Of a stretch of DNA of 64,000 nucleotides, positions 53,625 through 63,962 are shown piece after piece. Each line of letters begins with the position of its first letter. Positions within the stretch are counted from its first letter, which is position 1. Where the stretch lies: NCBI GenBank assembly GCA_044870245.1, contig JBIOYR010000121.1, forward strand, positions 1-64,000, in the 5' to 3' direction. Made by a program: the position numbers and the translations under genes. The notes below the pieces were generated by a model, which was given only the letters and a program-made list of their open reading frames with translations, was not told where the DNA came from and did not search any database. This stretch comes from DATAFF01 sp044870245. GTDB taxonomy: Bacteria; Pseudomonadota; Alphaproteobacteria; Rhizobiales; Aestuariivirgaceae.

Positions 53625-55217
53625 TTGAGCAGCCGTCTGGATGAAAGCAATCCGTTCATCGACACTGGAATAGCCAGTGGCCGATTGGTGCTCTCGGCTT
53701 CGGATATCTCCAAGAGCTTTCTCGGTGTTCCGGCTTTGCGCGATGTTTCCTTCGAGCTTCAGGTCGGCGAAGTGCATGCGCTGGTGGGCGAGAATGGTGC
53801 CGGCAAGTCGACGCTCATGAAGATATTTTCAGGCGTGTACTCCGACTTCACCGGTGCGATCCGCCTGGACGGTCGGGAGGTGCGTTTTGCGAGTGTACGA
53901 GATGCCGAGGCAGCCGGTGTTGCCATCATTCACCAGGAGCTGAACCTCGTCCCGGAACTGAGCGTAGCCGAGAACATCTTTCTCGGGCGTGAGCCGTTGC
54001 TCGCCGGAATGATCGTCCACCGCCGCAAGGCAAACTCCGACGCGAGAGCGCTTCTCAACCGGCTAGGCATAGATCTCGACCCTGAGACCCGAATAAGCAG
54101 CTTGCGGGTTGGCGAACAGCAACTGGTGGAAATTGCAAAGGCTCTTTCCGTGTCGGCGCGCATCCTGATCATGGATGAGCCGACCTCGGCTTTGTCACCG
54201 GCCGAATGCCACCGCCTGTTCACGATCATCCAGCAACTGGCAAACGCCGGGGTGGCAATCGTCTACATCTCTCACCGGATCGATGAAGTCATGCTACTCG
54301 CTGATCGAGTCACGGTGCTGCGCGACGGTCGTCATGTGATCACGGAACCTATCGGCGCGCTCACACAGGAGAGGATCATCACGGCAATGGTTGGCAGAGC
54401 GAGCCTCGGCACCCCACGGGCAGCTTATCATGATGGCCTTCGTGTTGTCCTTTCTGTCCGCGATCTATCATTGGATTTGCCGACCCGGAGGGGCTGGCGG
54501 ACAGCGCTCCACGGCGTCAGCTTCGATGTGCACGAGGGCGAGATCCTCGGCATCGGTGGCCTGCTTGGCTCCGGCCGTACAGAAATCCTCGAGACGATAT
54601 TCGGATCGAGCATCGGCCGGCTCGGTGGCGACATCCGCCTCGACGGAGAGGCCGTTTCGATTCGTTCGCCCCGCGACGCACGCCGTCTTGGCCTTGCCTT
54701 GGTTACCGAGGACCGCAAGGCCAAGGGCCTCCACCTTGGCGCGTCCGTTCGCGACAATGTCGCCCTTCCCTCGGTAGGTCGGCTCGCACGGTTCGGACTG
54801 CGCTCCTTCGCCAGGGAAGCCCGATTGGCCGAACGCCAGGTGAAGGAGCTTGGCATCCGCTGCACCGGCGTCGGCCAGATCGCCGGCACGCTTTCCGGAG
54901 GCAACCAGCAAAAGGCCGTGATCGGCAAATGGCTTGCCACCCGGCCGCGGGTCCTGCTTCTCGACGAGCCGACACGTGGGATAGACATTGGTGCAAAGCA
55001 GGATATCTACGAATTGATCCTCGGCCTTGCACGCGAGGGTCTTGCTGTGGTGTTGGTCAGCTCTGAGCTCCCGGAGCTCCTTCTGCTTGCCGATCGCATC
55101 CTGGTTGTGTCCGAAGGATACCAGCGAGGAACGCTGAGCCGGGAGACAGCGAACGAGGAAACCATCATGCGGCTGGCGGCACCGCGCACACAAGCTGAAG
55201 CAGAGAGGGCAGCGTGA
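53625..55217 (+). CDS. Sugar ABC transporter tandem ATPase (RbsA/XylG-like)
   Basis: Two NBDs in 530 aa. NBD1: GENGAGKST, LRVGEQQLVEIAKAL and ILIMDEPTSAL. NBD2 has a degenerate Walker A (GLLGSGRTE), LSGGNQQKAVIGKWL and VLLLDEPTRGID, as normal for this family. The start is TTG eight bases after GGGAGG; no ATG is available nearby. The stop overlaps the permease GTG (GTGA). First gene of an ATPase-permease-binding protein operon. Confidence 0.94.
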   Translation: MSSRLDESNPFIDTGIASGRLVLSASDISKSFLGVPALRDVSFELQVGEVHALVGENGAGKSTLMKIFSGVYSDFTGAIRLDGREVRFASVRDAEAAGVAIIHQELNLVPELSVAENIFLGREPLLAGMIVHRRKANSDARALLNRLGIDLDPETRISSLRVGEQQLVEIAKALSVSARILIMDEPTSALSPAECHRLFTIIQQLANAGVAIVYISHRIDEVMLLADRVTVLRDGRHVITEPIGALTQERIITAMVGRASLGTPRAAYHDGLRVVLSVRDLSLDLPTRRGWRTALHGVSFDVHEGEILGIGGLLGSGRTEILETIFGSSIGRLGGDIRLDGEAVSIRSPRDARRLGLALVTEDRKAKGLHLGASVRDNVALPSVGRLARFGLRSFAREARLAERQVKELGIRCTGVGQIAGTLSGGNQQKAVIGKWLATRPRVLLLDEPTRGIDIGAKQDIYELILGLAREGLAVVLVSSELPELLLLADRILVVSEGYQRGTLSRETANEETIMRLAAPRTQAEAERAA

Positions 55218-56542
55218 GGGTCCTCCGCCTTCTGTCTCGGACCAAGCTTTATTGGGGCCTTGCGCTGATCTTCCTCATTGGAATGTTGAGCTCTCCGGTT
55301 ACTTCGAAGGGCACCAACATTTTCCTGTCCTACGGCAATCTGCTGGATGTCCTGCGGCAGGTCTCGATCACCGGGTTGATTGCGACCGGAATGACGGGAG
55401 TCATCCTGACCGCCGGCATCGATCTATCGGTTGGCTCGCTGATGGCGATCGGCTCGGTAGTTTGCGCGATGCTTCTGACGGTGCCCGGCTGGACGCCTTC
55501 CGCTGTGATGGGAGTTCCAGCTTTCGCCCTCGTCGCATCGATCGTTGCTGTTGCGCTGATGCGGTTCGTGCTTCGCAATCTCGGTCATGGGGATGCTTCG
55601 ACCGAAATATCGCCAGCGCAGGCCGCCCGCGACTGGAAGCGCCGCATTCTCCTTCCAGCAATGACCGGCCTCATCGCGGCCGCCGCAGCACTCGCCTTCG
55701 CCCTGCCCCAGGTCGAGGGCCGGTTCGGTGTCTGGGGCGTGCTTCTCGTCACGCCCTGTGTCGGCCTGCTGTTCGGTGCGGTCAATGGTATCATCATCGT
55801 TGCCGGCCGCCTCCAGCCGTTCATCGTCACGCTTGCCATGATGGTGACCGCGCTCGGAATCGCGCGACTCACGGCCGGCCAGAACAACGCGGTGATACCA
55901 GTCTACACCGGCTCGAACGCTGCGGCGGATTTCGATGTTCTTCGGTCGCTGGTCTTCGGCGTGTTCCCGGTACCTGGCCTGTTCTTCATCGCCACTGCAC
56001 TCGTCTATGGCGCAGTGCTCCGCTTCACACCGTTCGGTCGCTACGTCTATGCGATCGGCGGCAATGAGGAGGCGGCGCGCCTCTCGGGCATCAATGTCGG
56101 CCGGGTCAAGATCGTCACCTATGCCATTTCCGGCATGCTTGCGGGGATAGCTGCGGTGCTGTTCGTGGCGCAATACCGGCAGGGCAAACCGGATGCGGGT
56201 GCAGGGCTGGAGCTCGACGCCATCGCGGCAGTCGTGATTGGCGGCACGAGTCTCATGGGAGGGCGCGGAGGGCTCGCCGGCACGTTCTGCGGAGTGCTCA
56301 TCTTCGGTCTCCTGTCCAACATCCTTCAACTTCACAACATAAACTCGAACCTTCAACTCGTGTTGAAGGGCTTGATCATCATTGGCACCGTGCTCGTTCA
56401 GGAACGCAATCTCGGTGAACTTTTGACCCGTCTTCGTTCTGTCGCGCCGCGTTCGGTGCCGAAGGAACCGGCTGCCCATCACGGACAGCCGTCCGAGAGC
56501 TTCTCTCGGCAATTGGGAGGAAGTGCAAATGGCTCATCCTGA
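55214..56542 (+). CDS. Sugar ABC transporter permease (RbsC-like)
   Basis: BPD_transp_2 permease of 442 aa with about ten helices; TAGIDLSVGSLMAIGS, FGRYVYAIGGNEEAARLSGI and VIGGTSLMGGRGG are typical. It is longer than usual because of an inserted hydrophilic loop (about residues 120-145) and a polar C-terminal tail. The GTG start overlaps the ATPase stop; its 3' end overlaps the binding-protein start by 14 bp. Confidence 0.92.
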   Translation: MRVLRLLSRTKLYWGLALIFLIGMLSSPVTSKGTNIFLSYGNLLDVLRQVSITGLIATGMTGVILTAGIDLSVGSLMAIGSVVCAMLLTVPGWTPSAVMGVPAFALVASIVAVALMRFVLRNLGHGDASTEISPAQAARDWKRRILLPAMTGLIAAAAALAFALPQVEGRFGVWGVLLVTPCVGLLFGAVNGIIIVAGRLQPFIVTLAMMVTALGIARLTAGQNNAVIPVYTGSNAAADFDVLRSLVFGVFPVPGLFFIATALVYGAVLRFTPFGRYVYAIGGNEEAARLSGINVGRVKIVTYAISGMLAGIAAVLFVAQYRQGKPDAGAGLELDAIAAVVIGGTSLMGGRGGLAGTFCGVLIFGLLSNILQLHNINSNLQLVLKGLIIIGTVLVQERNLGELLTRLRSVAPRSVPKEPAAHHGQPSESFSRQLGGSANGSS

Positions 56543-57497
56543 CTTTGTGAAGTTTGCGGCTGTGGCAATCGCCGGCGCGCTGCTCGTCGTCGGGCTCGGC
56601 AGCGTCGAAACCCCCGCGCAAGACAAGAAATGGAAGATTGGATTTTCGCAGGCGACCACGATCGAACCGTGGCGAGCCCAGTTCAACAAGGACATCATCG
56701 CTGAAGCGAAGCAGCACCCGGAGGTCGAGCTGATCATCACTGACGGTGAAGACCGAACGGAGAAGCAGGTCGCGGATGTCGAGAATCTGATCCGTCAGGA
56801 AGTCGATGCACTCCTCATTTCACCGAAGGAATCGGCAGGCCTTACCGGCGTCGTCGAGAAGGCAATCGATGCCAAAATTCCGGTGTTCGTCCTCGACCGG
56901 AACGTCAACACCGATCGTTACACTCAGTTCGTTGGCGGAGATAACAAGCTGATCGGCCGTGCGGCGGGGGAGTACGCTGTCGAGCTGCTCGGTGGTCCTG
57001 GAAAGGCAAAAGGCAATGTCGTGGAAATCTGGGGTGGCATGGGAACGCAGCCGGCTCACGACCGCCATGACGGTTTCCACGAGATGACGGACAAGGAGCC
57101 TGGCATCAAATATCTGCTCGACCAGCAGTCGGGAGACTGGAAGCAGGACCAAGCCTATAACATCATGGCCACGGCGCTCCGCAATCACGAGGATATCGAT
57201 CTCGTATATGGTCACAACGACCCGATGGCGTATGGAGCCTATCTCGCTGCGAAGGATGTGGGCCGTGAAAAACAGATCAAATTCATCGGCATCGATGCCC
57301 TGCCAAACGAAGGTGTGATGTGGGTAAAGAAGGGTGAGCTGACCGCTACATTCCTCTATGCAACACCGGGCGCGGAAGGGTTGCGTCAAGCGATCAAGCA
57401 TCTGAACGGCGACAAAGTCGAGAAGACCGTGACACTCGAAACCGAGCGCGTCACGTCAGAAAACGTCGACGAAGTGCTCAAGCGACACGGAATGTAA
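56529..57497 (+). CDS. Sugar-binding periplasmic protein
   Basis: Periplasmic_binding_4-type receptor, 322 aa. Signal peptide in residues 1-30 (ending near ETPAQ). Then WKIGFSQATTIEPWRAQFN, ADVENLIRQEVDALLISPKE, VFVLDRNVN, GTQPAHDRHDGFH and VYGHNDPMAYGAYLAA. GGAGG precedes the ATG. A hairpin follows the stop, likely limiting or stabilising this transcript end, a common arrangement that raises receptor levels. Confidence 0.92.
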   Translation: MAHPDFVKFAAVAIAGALLVVGLGSVETPAQDKKWKIGFSQATTIEPWRAQFNKDIIAEAKQHPEVELIITDGEDRTEKQVADVENLIRQEVDALLISPKESAGLTGVVEKAIDAKIPVFVLDRNVNTDRYTQFVGGDNKLIGRAAGEYAVELLGGPGKAKGNVVEIWGGMGTQPAHDRHDGFHEMTDKEPGIKYLLDQQSGDWKQDQAYNIMATALRNHEDIDLVYGHNDPMAYGAYLAAKDVGREKQIKFIGIDALPNEGVMWVKKGELTATFLYATPGAEGLRQAIKHLNGDKVEKTVTLETERVTSENVDEVLKRHGM

Positions 57498-57541
57498 TCC
57501 GGCGCACATCGCTGCTTGATCTCCAACCCTGTTTGCCAACT

Positions 57542-57561
57542 GGCCGGCCTCGTTGCCGGCC
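57542..57561 (+). terminator. Hairpin after sugar-binding-protein gene
   Basis: GGCCGGC, six-base loop, GCCGGCC, then ACTTCTTC: a 7-bp GC stem 45 bases past the stop and 19 bases before the next ATG. Possibly a partial terminator or mRNA-stabilising element inside the operon. Confidence 0.55.
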
Positions 57562-57580
57562 ACTTCTTCGAGGAACGAGG

Positions 57581-58165
57581 ATGGAATGGCTCAACGAACC
57601 GCCGTCATGGCGGGATGAAGACGGGGAACTCACAGTCTGTACCGCGGACAAAACCGATTTCTGGCGCACGACCCATTATGGTTTCATCCGCGATGACGGA
57701 CACCTGCGCTACCGCGAAGTGACCGGGGACTTCACTGCCGAGCTCTCATTCCTGGGAGCATACGAAGAACTCTATGACCAGGCCGGAATGATGGTCAGGA
57801 TCGACGAACGGAACTGGCTCAAGGCAGGGATCGAGTTCGTTGGCGGACGCCAAATGCTGAGCGTCGTGGTCACCCGTGACTTCTCCGACTGGTCGACGGC
57901 GGTCGCGCCCGACGAAATCGGGTGGGTGAGACTGAGAATCTCCCGGCACGGTGCAACAATGCGCGTGGAATGGGCGCCGCCAAGGTCCCGGTCGAGCTTC
58001 ACGCTGATGCGGCTGGCATATCTGCCGGCGGCCGCAGCGGTCAAAGTCGGTCCGATGTGCTGCTCGCCGCAACGATTCGGCTTCGTGGCGAAGTTCCGCG
58101 AATTCAGCATTGCGGTTGAATCAGCAGACGTGCAAATGTCATCCGGTCAAGATCAGACGCGGTGA
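57581..58165 (+). CDS. DUF1349 (concanavalin-like) protein
   Basis: A 194-residue beta-rich protein matching DUF1349: TADKTDFWRTTHYGFIRDDGHLRY, FTAELSFLGAYEELYDQAGMMVRIDERNWLKAGIEFV and SVVVTRDFSDWS. The family has a jelly-roll fold seen in carbohydrate-related contexts; its molecular role is not established. Four bases lie between its stop and the isomerase ATG, so it belongs to this sugar operon and may bind or process the sugar. Confidence 0.82.
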   Translation: MEWLNEPPSWRDEDGELTVCTADKTDFWRTTHYGFIRDDGHLRYREVTGDFTAELSFLGAYEELYDQAGMMVRIDERNWLKAGIEFVGGRQMLSVVVTRDFSDWSTAVAPDEIGWVRLRISRHGATMRVEWAPPRSRSSFTLMRLAYLPAAAAVKVGPMCCSPQRFGFVAKFREFSIAVESADVQMSSGQDQTR

Positions 58166-58169
58166 TGTC

Positions 58170-58862
58170 ATGAAGCGTTCAGAGGTGAACCAGATCATGC
58201 GGGGCGCCGACACCTTCATGCGCTCCTTCGGCTTCCTTTTGCCGCCATTTGCCTATTGGAGCGTCGACGAGTTCCGCCGGCAAAGGGTAAAGGCGGCGGC
58301 GGTCGTTTCGAACCGCCTAGGATGGGATATCACGGACTACGGCGCGGGAGATTTCCAGGCCTTGGGCCTGTTCCTATTCACACTTCGAAACGGCGATACG
58401 GCCAATCTCGCGACCGGCCGCGGCAAACTCTATGCCGAAAAAATAATGATTTCGCGGCGCGATCAATTGAGTCCAATGCACCGCCACAACATCAAGACGG
58501 AGGACATCATCAACCGCGGCGGCGGCAGTCTCGTGCTCGAGCTGTTCATGTCCGACAGGAGCGGCGGTATAGATCGGGAAGCCGAGGTGGTTGTCGAGGC
58601 GGACGGCATCCCACGGCGTCTGCCTGCTGGTGGTAAACTGAGACTTTCGCCGGGCGAAAGCATCACGCTCCTGGCTGGTGTTTGGCATAGCTTCGTGGCC
58701 GAGGAAAAGGACGTCCTGATCGGCGAGGTATCGACGGTCAACGATGATCTGACGGACAACATCTTCGAACGACCAATCGGACGCTTCGCCGAGATCGATG
58801 AGGATGAAGAACCCCTCCACCTGCTCGTGTCGGACTACGACAAGTTCCTCGGCGAGGTCTAA
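58170..58862 (+). CDS. D-lyxose ketol-isomerase
   Basis: Cupin-type isomerase interconverting D-lyxose and D-xylulose, 230 aa. Matches the family strongly: RLGWDITDYGAGDFQALGLFLFTLRNG, YAEKIMISRRDQLSPMHRHNIKTEDIINRGGG with HxH and Glu metal ligands, and LLAGVWHSF with the last His. No xylulokinase gene is present in the window. Its position between two sugar importers indicates that one of them brings in a pentose. Confidence 0.88.
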   Translation: MKRSEVNQIMRGADTFMRSFGFLLPPFAYWSVDEFRRQRVKAAAVVSNRLGWDITDYGAGDFQALGLFLFTLRNGDTANLATGRGKLYAEKIMISRRDQLSPMHRHNIKTEDIINRGGGSLVLELFMSDRSGGIDREAEVVVEADGIPRRLPAGGKLRLSPGESITLLAGVWHSFVAEEKDVLIGEVSTVNDDLTDNIFERPIGRFAEIDEDEEPLHLLVSDYDKFLGEV

Positions 58863-58993
58863 GCGACTAAGTTCACGAGCAGACGGCAACCTGGAGAGCA
58901 ATACAGCTTGTCAGTCGCAGTTTGCACGTTATCCTCCTCTTCAAGCAAAAAAGTTCGGGACGCAAAGGCGGCCCCAAAGAGGAGGAGCACAGA

Positions 58994-59995
58994 ATGGATC
59001 GCCGGATATTTCTTTCCATGCTGGCGGCAGCCACAGCAGCTCATGAAACAGGTCTTCACCCTTTCACGAACGCCGCCTACGCCGCCGAGGGGAAACTGAT
59101 CAAGATCGGCTTTCTGCCGGGAGTCGTCGATCCCTTCTATCAGGTCATGCAGCTCGGAGTTGAGTCTGCGGCGAAGCAACTCGGAATCGAAGTCGTAACC
59201 CAAATCCCGCAAACATGGGGCGTCGAGGTCCAAACACCGATTCTCGACTCCATGGTCGCCCGTGGCGATCTCAACTACATCATCACGGCACCGACCGACA
59301 AAGATCAGATGATCGGTCCTCTGAAGACCGCGGCTGACGCCGGCATCAAGATCATCACGGTCGACACCTTCCTCGGGGATGGCGACTACGTGTCGGGGCC
59401 GGTCACCTTCCCGGTGAGCTATATAGGCTCGGACAATATGGAAGGCGGGCGTATTTCCGCACGCGGGCTGGCCAAGTCGATCGGTGGCAAGGGGGTCGTC
59501 TATATCAATTCGACAAATCCGAATGTGAGCTCGGTCGAAGGCCGTGAAAAGGGCTTCAAGGAGGTCATGGAAAAGGAATTTCCAGGCATCAAGGTTCTCG
59601 GTCCGGACTACAATCTCGACGACATGAACAAGGCACAGCAGCAGACTGCGGCAGTGTTGGAGCGTGAACGCGATCTCGCCGGCGTCTTCGGTACGAATGT
59701 GTTCAGCGCCCAGGGTGCCGGCACCGCGGTCGTCAATGCCGGGCTCGGCGGGCATGTTCAGGTCGTCGCCTACGATGCAACGAAGGCTGCGATCGAGCTG
59801 ATGGACAATGGGGTCGTCACGCTTGTCCTGGCGCAAAAGCCGTTCGACATGGGCTATATGGGCGTGCAGTTTGCCCAGGCCGATGCTGCCGGCGTGACCA
59901 GCCTGCCGCGCCGGGTCCAGACCGGATTTGCGATCATCGACAAGGCAAATGTGAAGGACCCGGCAGTCGCCCGCTTCATCTACCAGGTCCCATAA
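58994..59995 (+). CDS. Sugar-binding periplasmic protein, third sugar importer
   Basis: Periplasmic_binding_4-type receptor of 333 aa. N-terminus MDRRIFLSMLAAATAAHE has an RR pair and hydrophobic core, signal ending near AYAAE; Tat export is possible. Segments KIGFLPGVVDPFYQVM, DLNYIITAPTDKDQM, SYIGSDNMEGGR and GVFGTNVFSAQG are typical. GGAGGAGC lies before the ATG. Followed by permease and single-NBD ATPase, giving an FrcBCA layout. Confidence 0.9.
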   Translation: MDRRIFLSMLAAATAAHETGLHPFTNAAYAAEGKLIKIGFLPGVVDPFYQVMQLGVESAAKQLGIEVVTQIPQTWGVEVQTPILDSMVARGDLNYIITAPTDKDQMIGPLKTAADAGIKIITVDTFLGDGDYVSGPVTFPVSYIGSDNMEGGRISARGLAKSIGGKGVVYINSTNPNVSSVEGREKGFKEVMEKEFPGIKVLGPDYNLDDMNKAQQQTAAVLERERDLAGVFGTNVFSAQGAGTAVVNAGLGGHVQVVAYDATKAAIELMDNGVVTLVLAQKPFDMGYMGVQFAQADAAGVTSLPRRVQTGFAIIDKANVKDPAVARFIYQVP

Positions 59996-60081
59996 TCGGC
60001 TCGGTGGAAGGCGCCCGCTGACCTCCTTCCGTTGCAAAGGATTGCGATTCGTGGCCGATCCCGGTCGAAAGGCGCGCTGCG

Positions 60082-61202
60082 ATGATTGCCACGCCACGAA
60101 TTAGTTCACGGATGCAGCGGCTCGTACTGTTTCTCAGCCGGATCTGGCCGTGGGTCTTTCTTGGTCTGTTGATTGTCTTCTTCGTGGTGGTTGTTCCGAT
60201 CGTCAGCAACGGTTCGGTGAATTTCCTGACGGTACGCAATTCACAGAATATCCTTGTCGCGATCACACCCGTTCTTCTCCTTGGACTTGGCCAGACATTC
60301 GTGATCATCGGCAGGGGCATCGACCTCTCGGTCGGCTGGGTGATGAGTCTCGCCTCCGTGCTCTCGGCGCTCGCAATTCGGGCGGTCTTCGAGGCGGGCT
60401 CTCCCCTCTTTCTTTCCGTTGCCATCGGTCTGTTGGCGGCACTCGGCGGCGCCGGATTTTTCGGATTCCTGAACGGTGTCATCATTGCCAAACTGAAGGT
60501 ACCCGCCTTCATCGTTACTCTCGGCAGTTCCTTCATCGTGCGCGGTGTCGCACTCCTGATGTCGGAAAACACCACCGTGATCGGTCTGCCGCCGGGGATA
60601 CGCGGCTACGGAAACGAAGCGCTCATCTACTACATAAGGGGGGAAGGCGGCGGGGTTTATCTGCTGCAGCGGCCAGAGGTGAGCGGCGACCTCGTGCGGC
60701 GGATGGATGCAATTTTGCCTTATCCAGTCGTCCTCACCGCCATCGTCGTCGCACTCGCCATCTTTCTTCTGCACAGGACGCAGTTCGGCCGCCATACATA
60801 TGCCATCGGCGGCAGTCTCGAGGCAGCCATACGAACCGGCATACCTGTCGATCGTCACGTCATCGCTCTCTACATTCTATCGGCCTCGACGGCAGGGATT
60901 GCGGGGTTCCTTTCAACATTGCGTTTTGCGGCGGGTTCGGCGGTGATCGGCGATCCGTTGCTTCTGTCATCCATCGCGGCAGTGACCATAGGAGGGGTGA
61001 GCTTGTTCGGCGGTGCCGGCACAGTGATCGGCACGGTCATTGGCGCACTCATCATTGCGGTACTGACCACCGGGCTCGTGATGTTGAACGTCGAAGCCTT
61101 TTGGCAGTTCATCGTGATCGGCATAGTGGTCATCGTCGCCGTGCTCATCGATCAATCACGCGACTTGCTCATCAGCCGAGATAGACCCGGTCAGAGCTCT
61201 TG

Positions 61203-61203
<1 letters not shown>
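60082..61203 (+). CDS. Sugar ABC transporter permease, third sugar importer
   Basis: RbsC-like permease of 373 aa: GLGQTFVIIGRGIDLSVGWVMSLAS, FGRHTYAIGGSLEAAIRTGIP, GGVSLFGGAGTVIG. An unusually long loop (about residues 175-210) sits in mid-protein. Its stop shares bases with the ATPase ATG (TGATG). Confidence 0.92.
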
Positions 61204-61958
<755 letters not shown>

Positions 61959-61964
61959 GTTTCG

Positions 61965-62012
61965 CGGGTCCGACCGCAACTGTTCAAGCCCAGTCTGGCT
62001 CGGTCCTACCCG
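61965..62012 (+). terminator. Imperfect hairpin after the third sugar importer
   Basis: CGGGT-CC-GACCG pairs with CGGTC-CT-ACCCG: two 5-bp stems around a 2x2 internal loop, with a 24-base apical loop. It starts seven bases past the ATPase stop. No T-tract follows, so termination is tentative. Confidence 0.35.
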
Positions 62013-62069
62013 AAATCGTGCATGACGATGGCAATCACTGAATTTTAGCCTGGCAGGGCAAAGGCAGCT

Positions 62070-62438
62070 ATGGCGGCATCTCGCGAGTTTCTTGATTACG
62101 TGCTCGACCAAATGGCCCTGTTCGGCCGCGTCACAGCACGCCGCATGTTTGGGGGTGCCGGCATATATCGCGACGGAATCATGTTCGCGCTCATCGCCGA
62201 TGATGTGCTGTATCTCAAGGCCTCTTCGGCGAACAGCCCTGATTTCGAGGCTGAGGGCCTCGAGCCGTTCACCTATGCGGTGGCCGACGGAGTGAAGACG
62301 ATCATGTCTTATCGACGCGCACCCGCTCGCTGCCTGGAGGATCAGCAGGCCATGGCCGAATGGTGTCGCAAGGCGTGGACGGCGGCTTGTGGAAGATCGA
62401 AGAAAAGCCGGATGTCGACCAAAATCAAGCAATGCTGA
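62070..62438 (+). CDS. TfoX/Sxy N-terminal domain protein
   Basis: A 122-residue protein with the TfoX-N pattern: VTARRMFGGAGIYRDGIMFALIADDVLYLKASSAN, TYAVADGVKTIMSYRRAP. In gammaproteobacteria the full protein regulates competence; stand-alone N-terminal domains are common in alphaproteobacteria with unknown role. The C-terminal 20 residues are basic. No operon partner. Confidence 0.85.
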   Translation: MAASREFLDYVLDQMALFGRVTARRMFGGAGIYRDGIMFALIADDVLYLKASSANSPDFEAEGLEPFTYAVADGVKTIMSYRRAPARCLEDQQAMAEWCRKAWTAACGRSKKSRMSTKIKQC

Positions 62439-62529
62439 GTCAATGAAGAAGACATTCGAGGGTTCTGGTGGTCTTTCGATACCGCGACCAGAGCAATCCG
62501 TGACCCATTTTCACCTGTGTGTGGCTGGC

Positions 62530-62981
62530 AAACGACAGATTTTTCCCGGCGTTCACTGCAATGCCTGGACGGATGCCGAAGGGAGTCATCCGAGCACGCG
62601 GGAGACCGGCGTCTTCTATCACAGCGACGCCGATTCCTTAGCATCGGTCACGGGGCGTGTCGGCTACGCCTGGGACCGTCTGCTAGGTTATGTGAAGGAG
62701 GTGCCGGGTGGGAACGCAATGATTACTGGGCTACGACCCTCATCCTCGGGACGGCTTATACCGCGAGCGAGACGCGGTCGGGATGGACGATTGGCGGCGG
62801 CGCCGAATATGGCTTGACCGACCGCCTTTCTGCCTTTGTCGAGTACAGCCACTATGATTTCGGCAATCCCGCGATCGGCCTCAAGCCGAAGGTCGTCGGT
62901 TTGCGCCGGGCTTCGGTCGATCTCGAGGAGATTACGGATGTCGTCCGCATCGGTCTCGACCTTCGCTTCACCGGTTGGTAG
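62530..62981 (+). pseudogene. Outer-membrane porin (Omp25/31-like) fragment, frameshifted
   Basis: Two frames together reproduce the C-terminal half of an Omp25/Omp31-type eight-stranded barrel. The first gives LASVTGRVGYAWDRLLGYVK; the second gives GGAGWERNDYWATTLILG, then SGWTIGGGAEYGLTDRLSAF, EYSHYDFG and a terminal IGLDLRFTGW. Restoring one G near 62698 joins them as YVKGGAGWERN. The signal peptide and first strands are absent. The start of the remnant is approximate. Confidence 0.75.
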
Positions 62982-63126
62982 CGGGATCTGCACTGCCCCT
63001 CTTGGGATGACAACGAGCAGGAATCCGGTCCTGTTGCTTCGCTTTTCCCGTGCCGGCGGTTGATTGCTGCGGGAAAACCGCATTGTCGACGAATTCGCAG
63101 GCTTAAGTCGGCAACACGGGAGCGGC

Positions 63127-63867
63127 ATGATCGCGGGGAGCAGCATGCGCCGAGAATTGATCGTGTGGTGCGTCGGCCTGGCTTTTGCAGTCAGCCCGAT
63201 GTCCTTGCAGATGGCATCCGACCATGGATCAGGCTTGGCCGCACTGGCCGCCAAGGGCGGCAATGGTGGCGGCAATGGCGGCGGTGCCGGTGGTGGCAAT
63301 GGCGGAGGGGGCGGGCAAGCCGGCAGTGCAGGCAAGGGCGATGCGGCTGCTTCCGGAAGGGATTCCGCTCCAGGTCAAGCCAAGCAAGAAGGGTCGAGTG
63401 CCATTGGCAAGGGTCAGTCAGCGCGCCTCGGTGCCGCCGACGCCAAGAACTTCGGCAAGCTCAACGGTTTCATGCATGCGTCACCGACAGCGCTGGCACA
63501 TGCTTCGTTGAAATCGCACCTGGGGGTGATGGCTCAGATCTATGCGGGACAGCTCGGAAGCTATCTCGCTATCGATCAGACCACGGCCAAGCCGGAGGAA
63601 ATCGAGGCGGCACTTGAAAAGCTCGAGTCTGCTGCGTTGACCCTGGCCGGCGTCGCCAACAAGCCGCTCAGCAACGAGGTCGTCGCCGCCGTTAACAGCC
63701 GGCTCGGCGAGCTTGCGAAGCAAAACAGTTTGCCGGGCCACGATCCGTCGATCAATGCGGCCCTGGCGAATCTGTCGAGCGACGACCAAGCTCAAAAATC
63801 GCGCAACGATGTGTTGGCGGCGAGGATCGCGCAGATGGCGTCAAATTCAGCGTCGTCCAGCGACTGA
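63127..63867 (+). CDS. Glycine-rich exported hypothetical protein
   Basis: About 246 aa. The N-terminal hydrophobic stretch (ELIVWCVGLAFAVSPMSL) is probably a signal peptide. A low-complexity Gly/Asn-rich linker (about residues 40-65, GGNGGGNGGG type) follows, then a helical Ala-rich domain with KNFGKLNGFMHASPTALAHASLKSHLG. Similar Gly-linker proteins occur in Rhizobiales with unknown function. Two starts are possible: 63127 (GGGAG five bases before) or 63145 (GGGGAG six bases before). Confidence 0.65.
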   Translation: MIAGSSMRRELIVWCVGLAFAVSPMSLQMASDHGSGLAALAAKGGNGGGNGGGAGGGNGGGGGQAGSAGKGDAAASGRDSAPGQAKQEGSSAIGKGQSARLGAADAKNFGKLNGFMHASPTALAHASLKSHLGVMAQIYAGQLGSYLAIDQTTAKPEEIEAALEKLESAALTLAGVANKPLSNEVVAAVNSRLGELAKQNSLPGHDPSINAALANLSSDDQAQKSRNDVLAARIAQMASNSASSSD

Positions 63868-63925
63868 AGGTGAAGTTGAGGGCCGCCGACCGCCTTGCTG
63901 GCGCAACCGGGCACGATTGACAGCT

Positions 63926-63962
63926 GCTGCGATATAGTGGAAATTTTCCAGCATATCGCAGC
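63926..63962. repeat. Nested inverted repeat
   Basis: GCTGCGATAT ... ATATCGCAGC (perfect 10-bp arms) enclosing TGGAAA-T-TTTCCA (6-bp arms, one-base loop), the two separated by a 2x2 mismatch. It lies 58 bases after the glycine-rich gene, followed by CTTCTCTTGG. It could be a terminator, but the nested symmetry also fits a protein-binding or recombination site. Confidence 0.65.
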
